Positions 55,897 to 64,000 of a stretch of 64,000 bases of DNA are shown one piece after another; position 1 is the stretch's first letter; each line of letters starts with the position of its first letter. The position numbers were made by a program, and so were the translations under genes. The DNA is from Catellatospora sp. KI3 (lineage in GTDB: Bacteria; Actinomycetota; Actinomycetes; Mycobacteriales; Micromonosporaceae), in contig NZ_JASAMB010000029.1 in NCBI RefSeq assembly GCF_029948125.1, forward strand, positions 22,781 through 86,780, written 5' to 3'. The notes under the pieces were generated by a model, which saw only the letters and a program-made list of their open reading frames with translations, did no database searches and was not told the DNA's origin.

Positions 55897-56307
55897 TTAC
55901 GACAGTTCGGGGAACCAGAGCTTGATCTCGCGCTCGGCCGACTCGGTCGAGTCGGAGGCGTGCACGAGGTTCTCGCGGTTGGACAGCGACAGGTCGCCGC
56001 GGATGGTGCCCGCGGCCGCGGCCCGGCCGTCGGTCGCGCCGACCAGCGCGCGGATCACGGCGATCGCCTGGTCGCCGGAGACGACCGCGGCCACCAGCGG
56101 ACCGGACGTCATGAACGTCTTGAGCGGCGGGTAGAACGCCTTCTCCACGTGCTCGGCGTAGTGCGCGTCGGCCAGGTCGGCGTCCATGGTCCGCAGCACG
56201 AGGGCGTCGAGGCTCAGGCCCTTGCGCTCGAACCGCGTCACGATCTCGCCCACCAGGCCACGGCGCACGGCATCGGGCTTGATCAGCACGAGCGAACGTT
56301 CCGACAC
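55897..56307 (-). CDS. ndk: Nucleoside diphosphate kinase
   Basis: A 136-residue Ndk that balances NTP pools by ping-pong phosphate transfer. SLVLIKPDAVRRGLVGEIV starts the fold, and the active-site His is in RENLVHASDS. The GTG at 56307 has AAGGAGG 5 nt upstream, giving the standard length. The neighbouring order valS-folC-DUF4233-ndk-rne is conserved in actinobacteria, although here ileS, fic and others lie between ndk and rne. A TAGGCT at 56371-56366 is the likely -10. Confidence 0.98.
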   Translation of the reverse strand: MSERSLVLIKPDAVRRGLVGEIVTRFERKGLSLDALVLRTMDADLADAHYAEHVEKAFYPPLKTFMTSGPLVAAVVSGDQAIAVIRALVGATDGRAAAAGTIRGDLSLSNRENLVHASDSTESAEREIKLWFPELS

Positions 56308-56501
56308 GGATCCTCCTTGAACGCGACACATGGTCCGACCTGCGGCGATGCGAGGCCGGTTCACCAGCCTACCCGCCTGCACTTTCCTCGATCGACGGAC
56401 CCGCCTATGGTTGCCATGAGGACGCAGCGTCGCCGCGTGACGGCGGGCTGTGGGGGGACGACTCGCACTGCCCAGCGCCACTTGGATAGGGGAGGCCGAG
56501 C

Positions 56502-57959
56502 TTGGCACGGTTGGGGCGCAGACCGGTCCGGCCGGGCCGGGTCACCATCGCGGTCTGCCTGGGCGCGCTTGGCCTGTTCGTCATCTCGATGTCGGCCGGC
56601 ATGGCCAGCTGGCCGCTGGGCGCCATCGGCGCGGCGATGCTGGTGGTGGCGGTCGCGCTGCTGACCACCGCGTCGATGCGCGGCGCCGACAAGGCGTTCG
56701 TCGCGGGCACGATCCACGTCGTGAAGGTCTCCGATCCGCCGCACGGCGAGTTCGGCCGCTGCGAGATGCAGGTGCTGCTCGACGCGCCGGGCCATCCAGG
56801 GCAGACGGTCAACATGATCGACCCCAAGGTGCAGGTGCTCAAGTGGCCCGACGTGGGCGACACCCTGCCGGTGCTGGTCGCGGTCGGCGACGCCCGCCGC
56901 ATCAGGATCCAGTGGGACCGGGTCGGCACGCACGGCGAGCGCTACGCCGCCGACCTGGGCGCCACCTACGTCGAGGACGACCCGCACGCCCCCGGCTACG
57001 ACAGCGGCTACGAGGACCACTACGTCGACCCGCACCACATCGACGACGACTACAACCTCTACGAGGCGTACTACGACTTCGCCGGCGGCGGCGACGAGAC
57101 GTATGTCGGCTACCGCGACGAAGACCCGGTGGATCTGGACGCGGTGCCGGTCTCGGCGGTGCCCGTCGAGGCGGTGCCGGTGTCGGCCATGCCGGTCGAC
57201 GCCGACCGGTCCCGGCGCGAGCCGCCCCGCCCGCCCGCCCAGGCCGCCCCGCCCCCGGCGGAGACGGCACCGATCGACGGCACCCTGGAGCCGCTGTCGC
57301 GCCGGCCCAGCCCGCACCACCGGCGCGCCGAGTCCGCCACGGCGGTGCTGGAGGGCGAGCTCGTCGCCGACGTGCCCGCACCGCGCGAGCCCACGCCCGG
57401 CGACGTCAGCGCCATCGACTTCTCCGACGTGCCCGAGCCCGCCGCGCCGTCCGCGCCCGCACCCTCCGCCGGCGCGGCCGAGGAGTCCCCGGCTGCGGAG
57501 CCCGCCGCACGGACGGCGGCCGCCCACACCGCGGCCGTCGACGACCTGCTGATCGCCAGCCCGCAGGCCCGTCCGGCGGTGGCCAGCTCCATCCACGGCG
57601 TCGGCATCACGCTGCTGGTCAGCGACCTCGACCGGTCCCGCGCCTTCTACCACGACCTGCTCGGCTTCTACGAGGTCGACGGCGGACCGGGCAACCTCGT
57701 GCTCGCCTCGGGCGAGACCCGGATCGTGCTACGCAAGGCCACCGAGCCGAGCCGCGCCAACCATCGCCTGGTGCACCTGAACCTGGAGGTCACCGACGTC
57801 GAGGCGGTGTACGAGGAGCTCAAGGTGCTCGGGGTCAGCTTCGGCTTCGCCCCGCGCGTGGTCAACCAGGGCGAGCGGCTGGAGCTGTGGGCCGCCTCGT
57901 TCAAGGACCCCGACGGCCACGGCATCGGCATCATCGAGTGGAAGGCCAAGGCGGCCTAG
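56502..57959 (+). CDS. Membrane protein with C-terminal VOC (glyoxalase-like) domain
   Basis: A 485-residue protein joining unrelated parts. Residues about 12-60 hold two membrane segments (VTIAVCLGALGLFVISMSAG, WPLGAIGAAMLVVAVALL). A conserved-looking soluble region follows (65-145), then an Asp/Tyr-rich stretch and about 180 residues of Pro/Ala/Glu low complexity. The last 125 residues are a VOC-fold domain (HGVGITLLVSDLDRSRAFYH ... DPDGHGIGIIEWK). VOC members are isomerases, dioxygenases or resistance binders. The TTG start has GGGGAGG nearby. The fusion may be a real two-domain protein or the result of gene fusion in this lineage. Confidence 0.75.
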   Translation: MARLGRRPVRPGRVTIAVCLGALGLFVISMSAGMASWPLGAIGAAMLVVAVALLTTASMRGADKAFVAGTIHVVKVSDPPHGEFGRCEMQVLLDAPGHPGQTVNMIDPKVQVLKWPDVGDTLPVLVAVGDARRIRIQWDRVGTHGERYAADLGATYVEDDPHAPGYDSGYEDHYVDPHHIDDDYNLYEAYYDFAGGGDETYVGYRDEDPVDLDAVPVSAVPVEAVPVSAMPVDADRSRREPPRPPAQAAPPPAETAPIDGTLEPLSRRPSPHHRRAESATAVLEGELVADVPAPREPTPGDVSAIDFSDVPEPAAPSAPAPSAGAAEESPAAEPAARTAAAHTAAVDDLLIASPQARPAVASSIHGVGITLLVSDLDRSRAFYHDLLGFYEVDGGPGNLVLASGETRIVLRKATEPSRANHRLVHLNLEVTDVEAVYEELKVLGVSFGFAPRVVNQGERLELWAASFKDPDGHGIGIIEWKAKAA

Positions 57960-57965
57960 CCCCGC

Positions 57966-58412
57966 TCAGCCCAGGATCGTGCGGCGGGTGTGCAGCACGT
58001 ACACCCAGACGAGGCCGAACACCACGCCGACGGCGGCGAAGGCCCAGTGCATGAACCCCAGCGCGATCAGGCCCACCTGGAACAGCGAGCCGAGCCACCA
58101 GCCCCAGCGGTGCCCGAGCGTGCCGGTGATGAGCACGGCGGCCAGCACCGCGAGCAGCACCACGACCATGCTGAAGCTGCTGCTCGACGGTGAGCCCAGC
58201 ACCCGGATCGGCAGCAGTGCCAGCAGCAGCACCAGCGCCTCCATCACCAGCAGGCCGGCGCCCAGGCCGCGCACCGCCTTGGACGGGTTGCGCAGCCCGC
58301 TGGGCTTGCCGCCCAGGGTGAGGCGCAGCTCGCGCTCGGGCGCCTCGCCGGGCGTGTGCCCGGCGGGGCCCTCCGGTGCGGCCCCCGCCGCCGCTTCGCC
58401 CGGTCTGGTCAT
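57966..58412 (-). CDS. DUF4233 domain membrane protein
   Basis: A 148-residue protein, hydrophilic to about residue 45, then about four membrane segments (LLVMEALVLLLALLPI, MVVVLLAVLAAVLITG, LGSLFQVGLIALGF, FAAVGVVFGLVWVYVLH). RNPSKAVRGLGAGLLVMEAL is typical for DUF4233, whose genes follow folC throughout actinobacteria. The function is unknown. GGGGGAC precedes the ATG. It starts 22 bp after folC, so the two are co-transcribed. Confidence 0.9.
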   Translation of the reverse strand: MTRPGEAAAGAAPEGPAGHTPGEAPERELRLTLGGKPSGLRNPSKAVRGLGAGLLVMEALVLLLALLPIRVLGSPSSSSFSMVVVLLAVLAAVLITGTLGHRWGWWLGSLFQVGLIALGFMHWAFAAVGVVFGLVWVYVLHTRRTILG

Positions 58413-58434
58413 CGAGTCCCCCTGTTTCGCCTGG

Positions 58435-59799
58435 TCACCGGCGCAGCAGCCGGCGCGCGTCGGCGACCGTGACGACCGAACCGGTGATGAGCACGCCGAC
58501 CCCGCTGATGCCGGCGTCGACGTCCTCCTCGGCCAGCGCCACCGCCGCCTCGATCGCGTCGGGCAGCTCGGTGTGCACGTGCACCCGGTCCTCGCCGAAG
58601 TACTCGCGGGCCAGCTCACCCAGCTGCTCGGCGGGCATGCCCCGGGGCGAGGAGTTGCGGGTGCACACGATCTCGTCGGCGACCGGCTCCAGCAGCTCCA
58701 GCACGCCCGGCACGTCCTTGTCCGCGAGCATGGCGACGACGGCGACCAGGCGCCGGAACGCGAACTCCTCGACCAGCGCGGTGACCGTGGCGGTCATGCC
58801 GTGCGGGTTGTGCGCGGCGTCGACCAGCACGGTCGGCGCGTTGCGCACCCGCTCCAGCCGCCCGGGCGACGACGCCGTGGCGAAGCCCTCCCGGACCAGG
58901 TCGATCTCCAGCTGCCGGTGCTTGCCCGCGCCGAGGAACGCCTCGACCGCGGCGAGCGCCACGGCCGCGTTCTGCGCCTGGTGGGCGCCGTGCAGGGGCA
59001 GGAAGATCTCGTCGTACACCCCGCCCAGGCCCTGCAGCCGCAGCACCTGGCCGCCCAGCGCCAGGTTGCGGTCCAGCACCCCGAACTCGCTGCCCTCGCG
59101 GGCGATGGTCGCGCCGACCTCGGCGCAGCGGTCCAGGATCGGCTCCAGCGCCTCCTCCGGCTGCGCGGCGCAGATCAGGGTCGAGCCCTCGTGCACGATG
59201 CCCGACTTGGCCAGCGCGATGTCCTCGACCGTGTCGCCGAGCCACTCGGTGTGGTCCAGCCCGATCGGGGTGATCACGGTGACCCCGGCGTGCAGCACGT
59301 TCGTCGCGTCCTCGGCCCCGCCGAGGCCCACCTCGACCACGGCCACGTCTACGGGCGCGTCGGCGAACGTCGCGAACGCCAGCGCCGTGGTCATGTCGAA
59401 GTACGTCAGCGGCTCGTCGCTGCGCGCGTCCAGCAGCTCCGCGACCGGCCCTACCTCCTGGTAGACCGCGGTGAAGCGCTCCTCGTCGACCGGCTGCCCG
59501 TCCAGGCTGATCCGCTCCCGGACCGTCTCCAGGTGCGGGCTGGTGTACCGGCCGGTGTGCAGCCCGTGCGCGCGCAGCAGGCTGTCGATCATCCGGGCGG
59601 TGGACGTCTTGCCGTTGGTGCCGGTCAGGTGGATCGACGGGTACGCCCGCTGCGGGCTGCCGAGCACGTCCAGCAGCTCCTCGATGCGCCCCAGGTCGAA
59701 CACCATCCGGGTGAAGCCGCGCTTGTTCAGCGCGGCCTCCGCCTCGGCGTACGTCGGTTCGTTCGCGCCCTCACGAGCGGATGAGCTCACAGAAGTCAC
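58435..59799 (-). CDS. folC: Bifunctional folylpolyglutamate synthase / dihydrofolate synthase
   Basis: A 454-residue Mur-ligase-like enzyme that adds glutamate to dihydropteroate and folates. The P-loop is [31 protein letters not shown] and the C-terminal [12 protein letters not shown] are typical. The GTG start overlaps the valS stop by 4 bases (GTGA), so translation is coupled. Together valS-folC-DUF4233 form one operon. Confidence 0.97.
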   Translation of the reverse strand: MTSVSSSAREGANEPTYAEAEAALNKRGFTRMVFDLGRIEELLDVLGSPQRAYPSIHLTGTNGKTSTARMIDSLLRAHGLHTGRYTSPHLETVRERISLDGQPVDEERFTAVYQEVGPVAELLDARSDEPLTYFDMTTALAFATFADAPVDVAVVEVGLGGAEDATNVLHAGVTVITPIGLDHTEWLGDTVEDIALAKSGIVHEGSTLICAAQPEEALEPILDRCAEVGATIAREGSEFGVLDRNLALGGQVLRLQGLGGVYDEIFLPLHGAHQAQNAAVALAAVEAFLGAGKHRQLEIDLVREGFATASSPGRLERVRNAPTVLVDAAHNPHGMTATVTALVEEFAFRRLVAVVAMLADKDVPGVLELLEPVADEIVCTRNSSPRGMPAEQLGELAREYFGEDRVHVHTELPDAIEAAVALAEEDVDAGISGVGVLITGSVVTVADARRLLRR

Positions 59800-62426
59800 C
59801 CTAGCGTCGCCAGGGCCGCGTCGATGCGAGTCAGGTCGGCTTGCGCCGTCGCGAGCCGCTCGCGCAGCTTGGCGACCACCTGCTCGGGCGCCTTCGCCAG
59901 GAAGCCCTCGTTGCCCAGCTTGCCCGTCGCCTGCGCGATCTCCTTCTCCGCGGCGGCCCGGTCCTTGGTCAGGCGGGCCCGCTCGGCGGCCACGTCGATG
60001 CTGCCCCGGGTGTCCAGCGCCACCGTTACGCCGCCCGCGACCGCGACCGTGCCGGTGGCGGTGAACCCGTCACCGGGCTCCTCCAGCCGGGCCAGGAAGC
60101 GGATCAGCGGCTCGTGCGCGGCGATGCCGGCACCCGGCAGCCCGTCCAGGCTCGCCGCGACCCGCTGGCCCGGCTTGAGGCCCTGGTCGGCACGGAAGCG
60201 GCGCACCTCGGTGACGACCCGCTGCAGCGTCTCCAGCTCGGCCTCGGCCGCGTCGTCGATCAGCGCCGGGTCGGCCGACGGCCACGCCGCCACCATGATC
60301 GACGTGTCGCCCTCGGCCCCGTGCAGCGCGCACCACAGCTCGTCGGTGACGAACGGGATGACCGGGTGCAGCAGCTTCAGCAGCTGGTCCAGCACGTGCC
60401 CGAGCACCCGCCGGGTGCGGTCGGCGGCGGCCGGGTCCGCGCCGGTCAGCACCGGCTTGGCCAGCTCGACGTACCAGTCGCAGACGTCGTCCCAGGCGAA
60501 GTGGAACAGGCTGTCGCAGACCTTCGCGAACTCGTACCCCTCGAAGTACTCGTCGACCTCGGTGATCGTGTGCTGCAGCCGGGACAGGATCCACCGGTCG
60601 ATCGTCGACAGCTCGGTCGGCAGCGGACCCTGCGTGTGCGCGCCGTTGAGCAGCGCGAACCGGGTCGCGTTCCAGAGTTTGTTGCAGAAGTTGCGCGAAC
60701 CCTGGCACCACTCCTCCGACACCGGCACGTCCGAGCCGGGGTTGGCGCCCCGGGCCAGCGTGAACCGGGTCGCGTCGGCGCCGAACCGGTCGATCCAGTC
60801 CAGTGGGTCGACCACGTTGCCGAACGACTTGCTCATCTTCTTGCCGAACTGGTCGCGCACCATGCCGTGCAGCGCCACGACGTCGAACGGCTGCTTGCCG
60901 TCCATCGCGTACAGGCCGAACATCATCATCCGGGCGACCCAGAAGAACAGGATGTCGTAGCCGGTGACCAGGACGCTGGTCGGGTAGAACTTCGCCAGGT
61001 CCGCGGTCTGCTCCGGCCAGCCCAGCGTGGAGAACGGCCACAGCGCCGACGAGAACCACGTGTCCAGCACGTCCTCGTCCTGGCGCCAGCCCTCACCCGT
61101 CGGCACCTGGTCGTCGGGGCCGACGCAGACGACCTCGCCGTCCGGGCCGTACCAGACCGGGATGCGGTGGCCCCACCACAGCTGGCGCGAGATGCACCAG
61201 TCGTGCATGTTGTCGACCCAGGCGAAGTAGCGCTTGCTCAGCTCGGCCGGCTCCACCCGGACCCGGCCGTCGCGCACCGCGTCGCCGGCCGCCTTGGCCA
61301 GCGGGCCGGTGTTGACGAACCACTGCAGCGACAGCCGCGGCTCCACCGTCGTCTTGCAGCGCGAGCAGTGCCCCACCGCGTGCACGTACGGCCGCTTCTC
61401 GGCCACGATCAGGCCCAGCTCGCGCAGCGCCGCCACCACGGCCGGGCGCGCCTCATACCGGTCCAGTCCCTGGAACGGGCCGTGCACCGTGATGATCGCC
61501 CGCTCGTCCATCATCGTGATCGAGGGCAGGTTGTGCCGCTGCCCGATCTCGAAGTCGTTCGGGTCGTGCGCCGGGGTCACCTTCACGCAGCCGGTGCCGA
61601 ACGCCGGGTCCACGTGCGCGTCGCCCACGATCGGGATGCGGCGGCCGGTCAGCGGCAGCTCCACCTCGGTGCCGATCAGGTGCTTGTACCGCTCGTCGTC
61701 GGGGTGCACCGCCACCGCGGTGTCGCCCAGCATCGTCTCGGCCCGGGTCGTGGCGACCACGATCTCGTCGCTGTACCGGATCGAGACCAGCTCGCCCTCG
61801 TCGTCGGTGTGCTCCACCTCGATGTCGCTCAGCGCGGTCAGGCAGCGCGGGCACCAGTTGATGATGCGCTCGGCGCGGTAGATCAGGCCGTCGTCGTACA
61901 GCCGCTTGAAGATGGTCTGCACCGCCCGCGACAGGCCCTCGTCCATGGTGAAACGCTCACGCGACCAGTCCACCGAGTCGCCCAGGCGCCGCATCTGGCC
62001 CAGGATCGCCCCGCCCGACTCCGCCTTCCACTGCCACACCTTCTCGACGAACGCCTCGCGGCCCAGGTCGTGACGCGACAGTCCGTCGGCGGCCAGGCGC
62101 CGCTCCACCACGTTCTGGGTCGCGATGCCGGCGTGGTCCATGCCCGGCAGCCACAGCGCCTCGAAGCCCTGCATCCGCTTGCGGCGGATCAGCGAGTCCT
62201 GAATGGTGTGATCGAGCGCGTGGCCGACGTGCAGCGAACCGGTCACGTTCGGCGGCGGGATGACGATCGCGAACGGCGGCTTGTCACTCTTGGCGTCGGC
62301 GTCGAAGTGCCCGGCCGATACCCACTGCTCGTACCGCCGCAGCTCTACGTCGCCGGGCGTGTAGGCGGCGGCGAGTTCGACAGGCTGGGATGCGCGCGCG
62401 TCGCGCGTCGGCTGGGTCTCGGTCAC
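59796..62426 (-). CDS. valS: Valine--tRNA ligase
   Basis: An 876-residue class I synthetase: HIGH-type [20 protein letters not shown]-type KKMSKSFGN, an editing domain, anticodon-binding helices and a C-terminal coiled coil ([19 protein letters not shown]). The GTG start lies 6 nt after TAGACT, so the mRNA is probably leaderless; no T-box is seen, unlike ileS. First gene of valS-folC-DUF4233. Confidence 0.98.
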   Translation of the reverse strand: MTETQPTRDARASQPVELAAAYTPGDVELRRYEQWVSAGHFDADAKSDKPPFAIVIPPPNVTGSLHVGHALDHTIQDSLIRRKRMQGFEALWLPGMDHAGIATQNVVERRLAADGLSRHDLGREAFVEKVWQWKAESGGAILGQMRRLGDSVDWSRERFTMDEGLSRAVQTIFKRLYDDGLIYRAERIINWCPRCLTALSDIEVEHTDDEGELVSIRYSDEIVVATTRAETMLGDTAVAVHPDDERYKHLIGTEVELPLTGRRIPIVGDAHVDPAFGTGCVKVTPAHDPNDFEIGQRHNLPSITMMDERAIITVHGPFQGLDRYEARPAVVAALRELGLIVAEKRPYVHAVGHCSRCKTTVEPRLSLQWFVNTGPLAKAAGDAVRDGRVRVEPAELSKRYFAWVDNMHDWCISRQLWWGHRIPVWYGPDGEVVCVGPDDQVPTGEGWRQDEDVLDTWFSSALWPFSTLGWPEQTADLAKFYPTSVLVTGYDILFFWVARMMMFGLYAMDGKQPFDVVALHGMVRDQFGKKMSKSFGNVVDPLDWIDRFGADATRFTLARGANPGSDVPVSEEWCQGSRNFCNKLWNATRFALLNGAHTQGPLPTELSTIDRWILSRLQHTITEVDEYFEGYEFAKVCDSLFHFAWDDVCDWYVELAKPVLTGADPAAADRTRRVLGHVLDQLLKLLHPVIPFVTDELWCALHGAEGDTSIMVAAWPSADPALIDDAAEAELETLQRVVTEVRRFRADQGLKPGQRVAASLDGLPGAGIAAHEPLIRFLARLEEPGDGFTATGTVAVAGGVTVALDTRGSIDVAAERARLTKDRAAAEKEIAQATGKLGNEGFLAKAPEQVVAKLRERLATAQADLTRIDAALATLG

Positions 62427-62432
62427 GCGCCA

Positions 62433-62438
62433 AGTCTA
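62433..62438 (-). promoter_or_regulatory. -10 box of leaderless valS
   Basis: TAGACT (minus strand) ends 6 nt before the valS GTG at 62426. Confidence 0.6.
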
Positions 62439-62512
62439 CGAAGCTGTCGGGAGTCCACCGCTGGCAGGCCGTCGCTTGCTAGGCTCCGCGAGTCGGCGAG
62501 AGGCGGTCAGCA

Positions 62513-63247
62513 ATGTCAGACGAGTCCACGGTACGTCCCGAAGACGGCCCTGTCCTCAGCGGCTCCGACACCGGTGGCGCCCCGGCGCCGACCGGCGACG
62601 GCATCCCCGCCTACGCCCGCCCCGCCGTACGCCTGCTGCCCGGCGCGATGACCGACGAACCCGACGACGACGCGCCGAACCCCGGCCGCCGCCGCAAGAC
62701 CATGCGCATCGCGCTCGGCGCCCTGGGCGTCGCCGCGCTGCTGTCGGTCGTCTTCGTCGGCCCCACCGCCTGGCGGGTGATCCAGCAGAAGGACTCCCAG
62801 CTCACCATGCCCGAGCGCATCGGTGAGCTGACCCGCGACGACAGCGACGCGGCCAAGGACACCGCGGGCTACCTGATGACGGCGCTGGCCGCCGACATCG
62901 ACCTGGACCGCACCGCCAGCGCCATCTACAGCGACCCGGCCGGCCCCGCCAAGAGCATCATGGTGTTCGGCGGCGCCACGACCCTGCTGCGCCCCGAGAC
63001 CGAGTTCGACACCGTCCTCAAGCTGATGGAGGACGAGACCGGCGGCGTGGCCGGCCTGCACTCGATCGACCCCGGCGACCTGGGCGGCGTGGTCAAGTGC
63101 GGCTCCGCCGACAGCACCGAGGGCCAACTCGCCGTGTGCGGCTGGGCCGACAACGGCACCATCGCCCTGGCCCTCTTCCCCAACCGCACCCCCGCCGAAG
63201 CGGCCCCCCTCATCCTCCAAATCCGCACCACCACCCTCCACCGCTAA
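62513..63247 (+). CDS. Unrecognised membrane-anchored protein
   Basis: A 244-residue protein I cannot assign. The first 62 residues are hydrophilic and acidic/Pro-rich, then one membrane segment (about 65-85, IALGALGVAALLSVVFVGP), and a soluble extracytoplasmic domain with one Cys pair (VKCGSADSTEGQLAVCGWAD). GAGAGG lies upstream of the ATG, and a TAGGCT at about 62475-62480 is the likely -10, giving a short leader. It diverges from valS. Confidence 0.75.
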   Translation: MSDESTVRPEDGPVLSGSDTGGAPAPTGDGIPAYARPAVRLLPGAMTDEPDDDAPNPGRRRKTMRIALGALGVAALLSVVFVGPTAWRVIQQKDSQLTMPERIGELTRDDSDAAKDTAGYLMTALAADIDLDRTASAIYSDPAGPAKSIMVFGGATTLLRPETEFDTVLKLMEDETGGVAGLHSIDPGDLGGVVKCGSADSTEGQLAVCGWADNGTIALALFPNRTPAEAAPLILQIRTTTLHR

Positions 63248-63264
63248 CCCCCACGCACCCCCCG

Positions 63265-63350
63265 ACACGTTGATCATGAACTTATGGACGTGTTCGACGG
63301 TGTGTCCCCACCCTTGGCGCCGTGATCGATTCGGTGCCGTGGGCGCGGTG
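63265..63350. other. Intergenic stretch with repeat-like palindromes
   Basis: Between the convergent genes: CACGT-N17-ACGTG brackets TTGATCATGAACTTATGG, and GCCGTGATCGATTCGGTGCC follows 40 bp later. Its composition is AT-richer than the flanks. I suspect a dispersed intergenic repeat but cannot confirm other copies here. Confidence 0.3.
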
Positions 63351-63399
63351 CGGATGCCTGGTCGTATGGCGGGTGCGCCAGCCGGCTGAGCAGGACGGG

Positions 63400-63930
63400 T
63401 CAGTTGCAGGCCGTCAGGTGGAGGTGGCTGTGGCTGGCCGGCCCCAACCGTAGAGCTCGGACCAGTTCATCCGCCTCCGCGAGAGCGGCGGCGGCGAATC
63501 TGCCGCTGTCCGCCGCGGTCCAGAGATCGTCGGCGTGGGCGAGTACATCCGGCGGAAAGAACAGCTCGAGTTCAATCTGGACGAAGTCCGCGGCGTAGTG
63601 CCCGGTATCGCGGTCGGCGGGCTCGTCCTGGGACGACTCCATCGGCTCCCCGTCAACCCACTCCACCGCCGGGATCGCGAACCTCCTGGCCAGCAGCAGT
63701 CCGGGACGGTCGTCATCGGGACAGCCCGACTCTCCGAACTCGATGACCAGGGTGTCCGCCTCGACTTCGTTGTGCCATCGGTCGTAGAGCCCGAGCAACG
63801 GCACGTGGAGGAAGGCCTGGAACGCACGCCAGGCGAGGTCCACGTCGTGCACCCGGTCCGGCTCGCCACCTTCGGCCGAAACGAACCGTCGCAGCTCTTG
63901 TACCCCGTCCCGCCACCACAGACCGGTCAT
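63400..63930 (-). CDS. Hypothetical protein
   Basis: A 176-residue soluble acidic protein I do not recognise. Notable parts are HVPLLGLYDRWHNEVEADTL, a central DDDRPGLLLARRFAIP and a C-terminal SHSHLHLTAC with three His and one Cys that could bind metal. No membrane segment or signal peptide. Codon usage matches the neighbours, so it is likely real. It converges on the membrane-protein gene to its left. Confidence 0.65.
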   Translation of the reverse strand: MTGLWWRDGVQELRRFVSAEGGEPDRVHDVDLAWRAFQAFLHVPLLGLYDRWHNEVEADTLVIEFGESGCPDDDRPGLLLARRFAIPAVEWVDGEPMESSQDEPADRDTGHYAADFVQIELELFFPPDVLAHADDLWTAADSGRFAAAALAEADELVRALRLGPASHSHLHLTACN

Positions 63931-64000
63931 CGCTGCATTCGATCACGCAGATCACCGGATCGCCATGCGAGGCAATGCGCTGTACTGCATTGATCTGAGA

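Overview
The window reads as chromosomal core DNA of a GC-rich actinomycete, most likely Micromonosporaceae (a Catellatospora-, Micromonospora- or Actinoplanes-like genus). The evidence is very high GC with GC-rich third positions, frequent GTG and TTG starts, many leaderless genes with a -10 box 6-7 nt before the start codon, and two copies of a GGGGCCC-centred hairpin of a kind I associate with that family. The genus is an inference. The gene order is largely collinear with the Mycobacterium tuberculosis segments phoH-rsmE-dnaJ2-hrcA-hemW-lepA-rpsT-holA-comEC-comEA, degV-rsfS-nadD and obgE-rpmA-rplU-rne-ndk-folC-valS. I see no insertion sequence, prophage, CRISPR array, rRNA or convincing tRNA.

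Layout. 1-6100: the 5' end of phoH, a beta-lactamase-like serine hydrolase, a HIT protein and a divergent SDR, then rsmE, dnaJ and hrcA with a perfect CIRCE operator. 6.2-11 kb: a DUF4870 membrane protein, hemW divergent from an enoyl-CoA hydratase, a lysozyme-like secreted protein and a phytanoyl-CoA dioxygenase-like enzyme. 11-13.3 kb: two paralogous secreted proteins, each with four Cys-paired chaplin-like repeats. 13.4-18 kb: Nudix, lepA, DUF4240, an aminoglycoside-phosphotransferase-fold protein, rpsT, then a 550-bp gene-free stretch crowded with GATCAC repeats. 18.6-24 kb: a membrane protein, holA, comEC and comEA. 24.3-28.4 kb: a GGDEF-EAL protein, a divergent branched-chain-amino-acid-type binding lipoprotein, and a winged-helix repressor with a small membrane protein and a clear operator. 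28.6-34.7 kb: an S8 protease, an HTH protein, DegV, a lipoprotein, a phosphatase, rsfS and nadD.

34.7-38.8 kb: pepN, then trpS preceded by what looks like a complete ribosome-mediated attenuator (leader peptide MRMTTNLWWLP), and a GNAT. 39-48.4 kb: obgE, rpmA, rplU, two paralogous lipoproteins, RNase E/G and a pair of radical-SAM-associated genes. 48.5-64 kb: an acyltransferase, an LppX-like lipoprotein, ileS with an AUC-specifier T-box, a Fic protein with an operator over its own -10 box, a PASTA membrane protein, ndk, a membrane-VOC fusion, DUF4233, folC, valS and two unrecognised genes.

Most genes serve translation (rRNA methylation, LepA, S20, L21, L27, Obg, RsfS, three tRNA synthetases), protein quality control, DNA replication and uptake, and cofactor synthesis. 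Regulation is unusually readable from sequence: CIRCE, T-box, trp attenuator, two likely autoregulatory palindromes and paired divergent leaderless promoters. The most distinctive items are a roughly 60-bp nested palindrome present three times, once in frame inside comEC; the pair of chaplin-like repeat proteins; the trpS attenuator; and the Fic operator.
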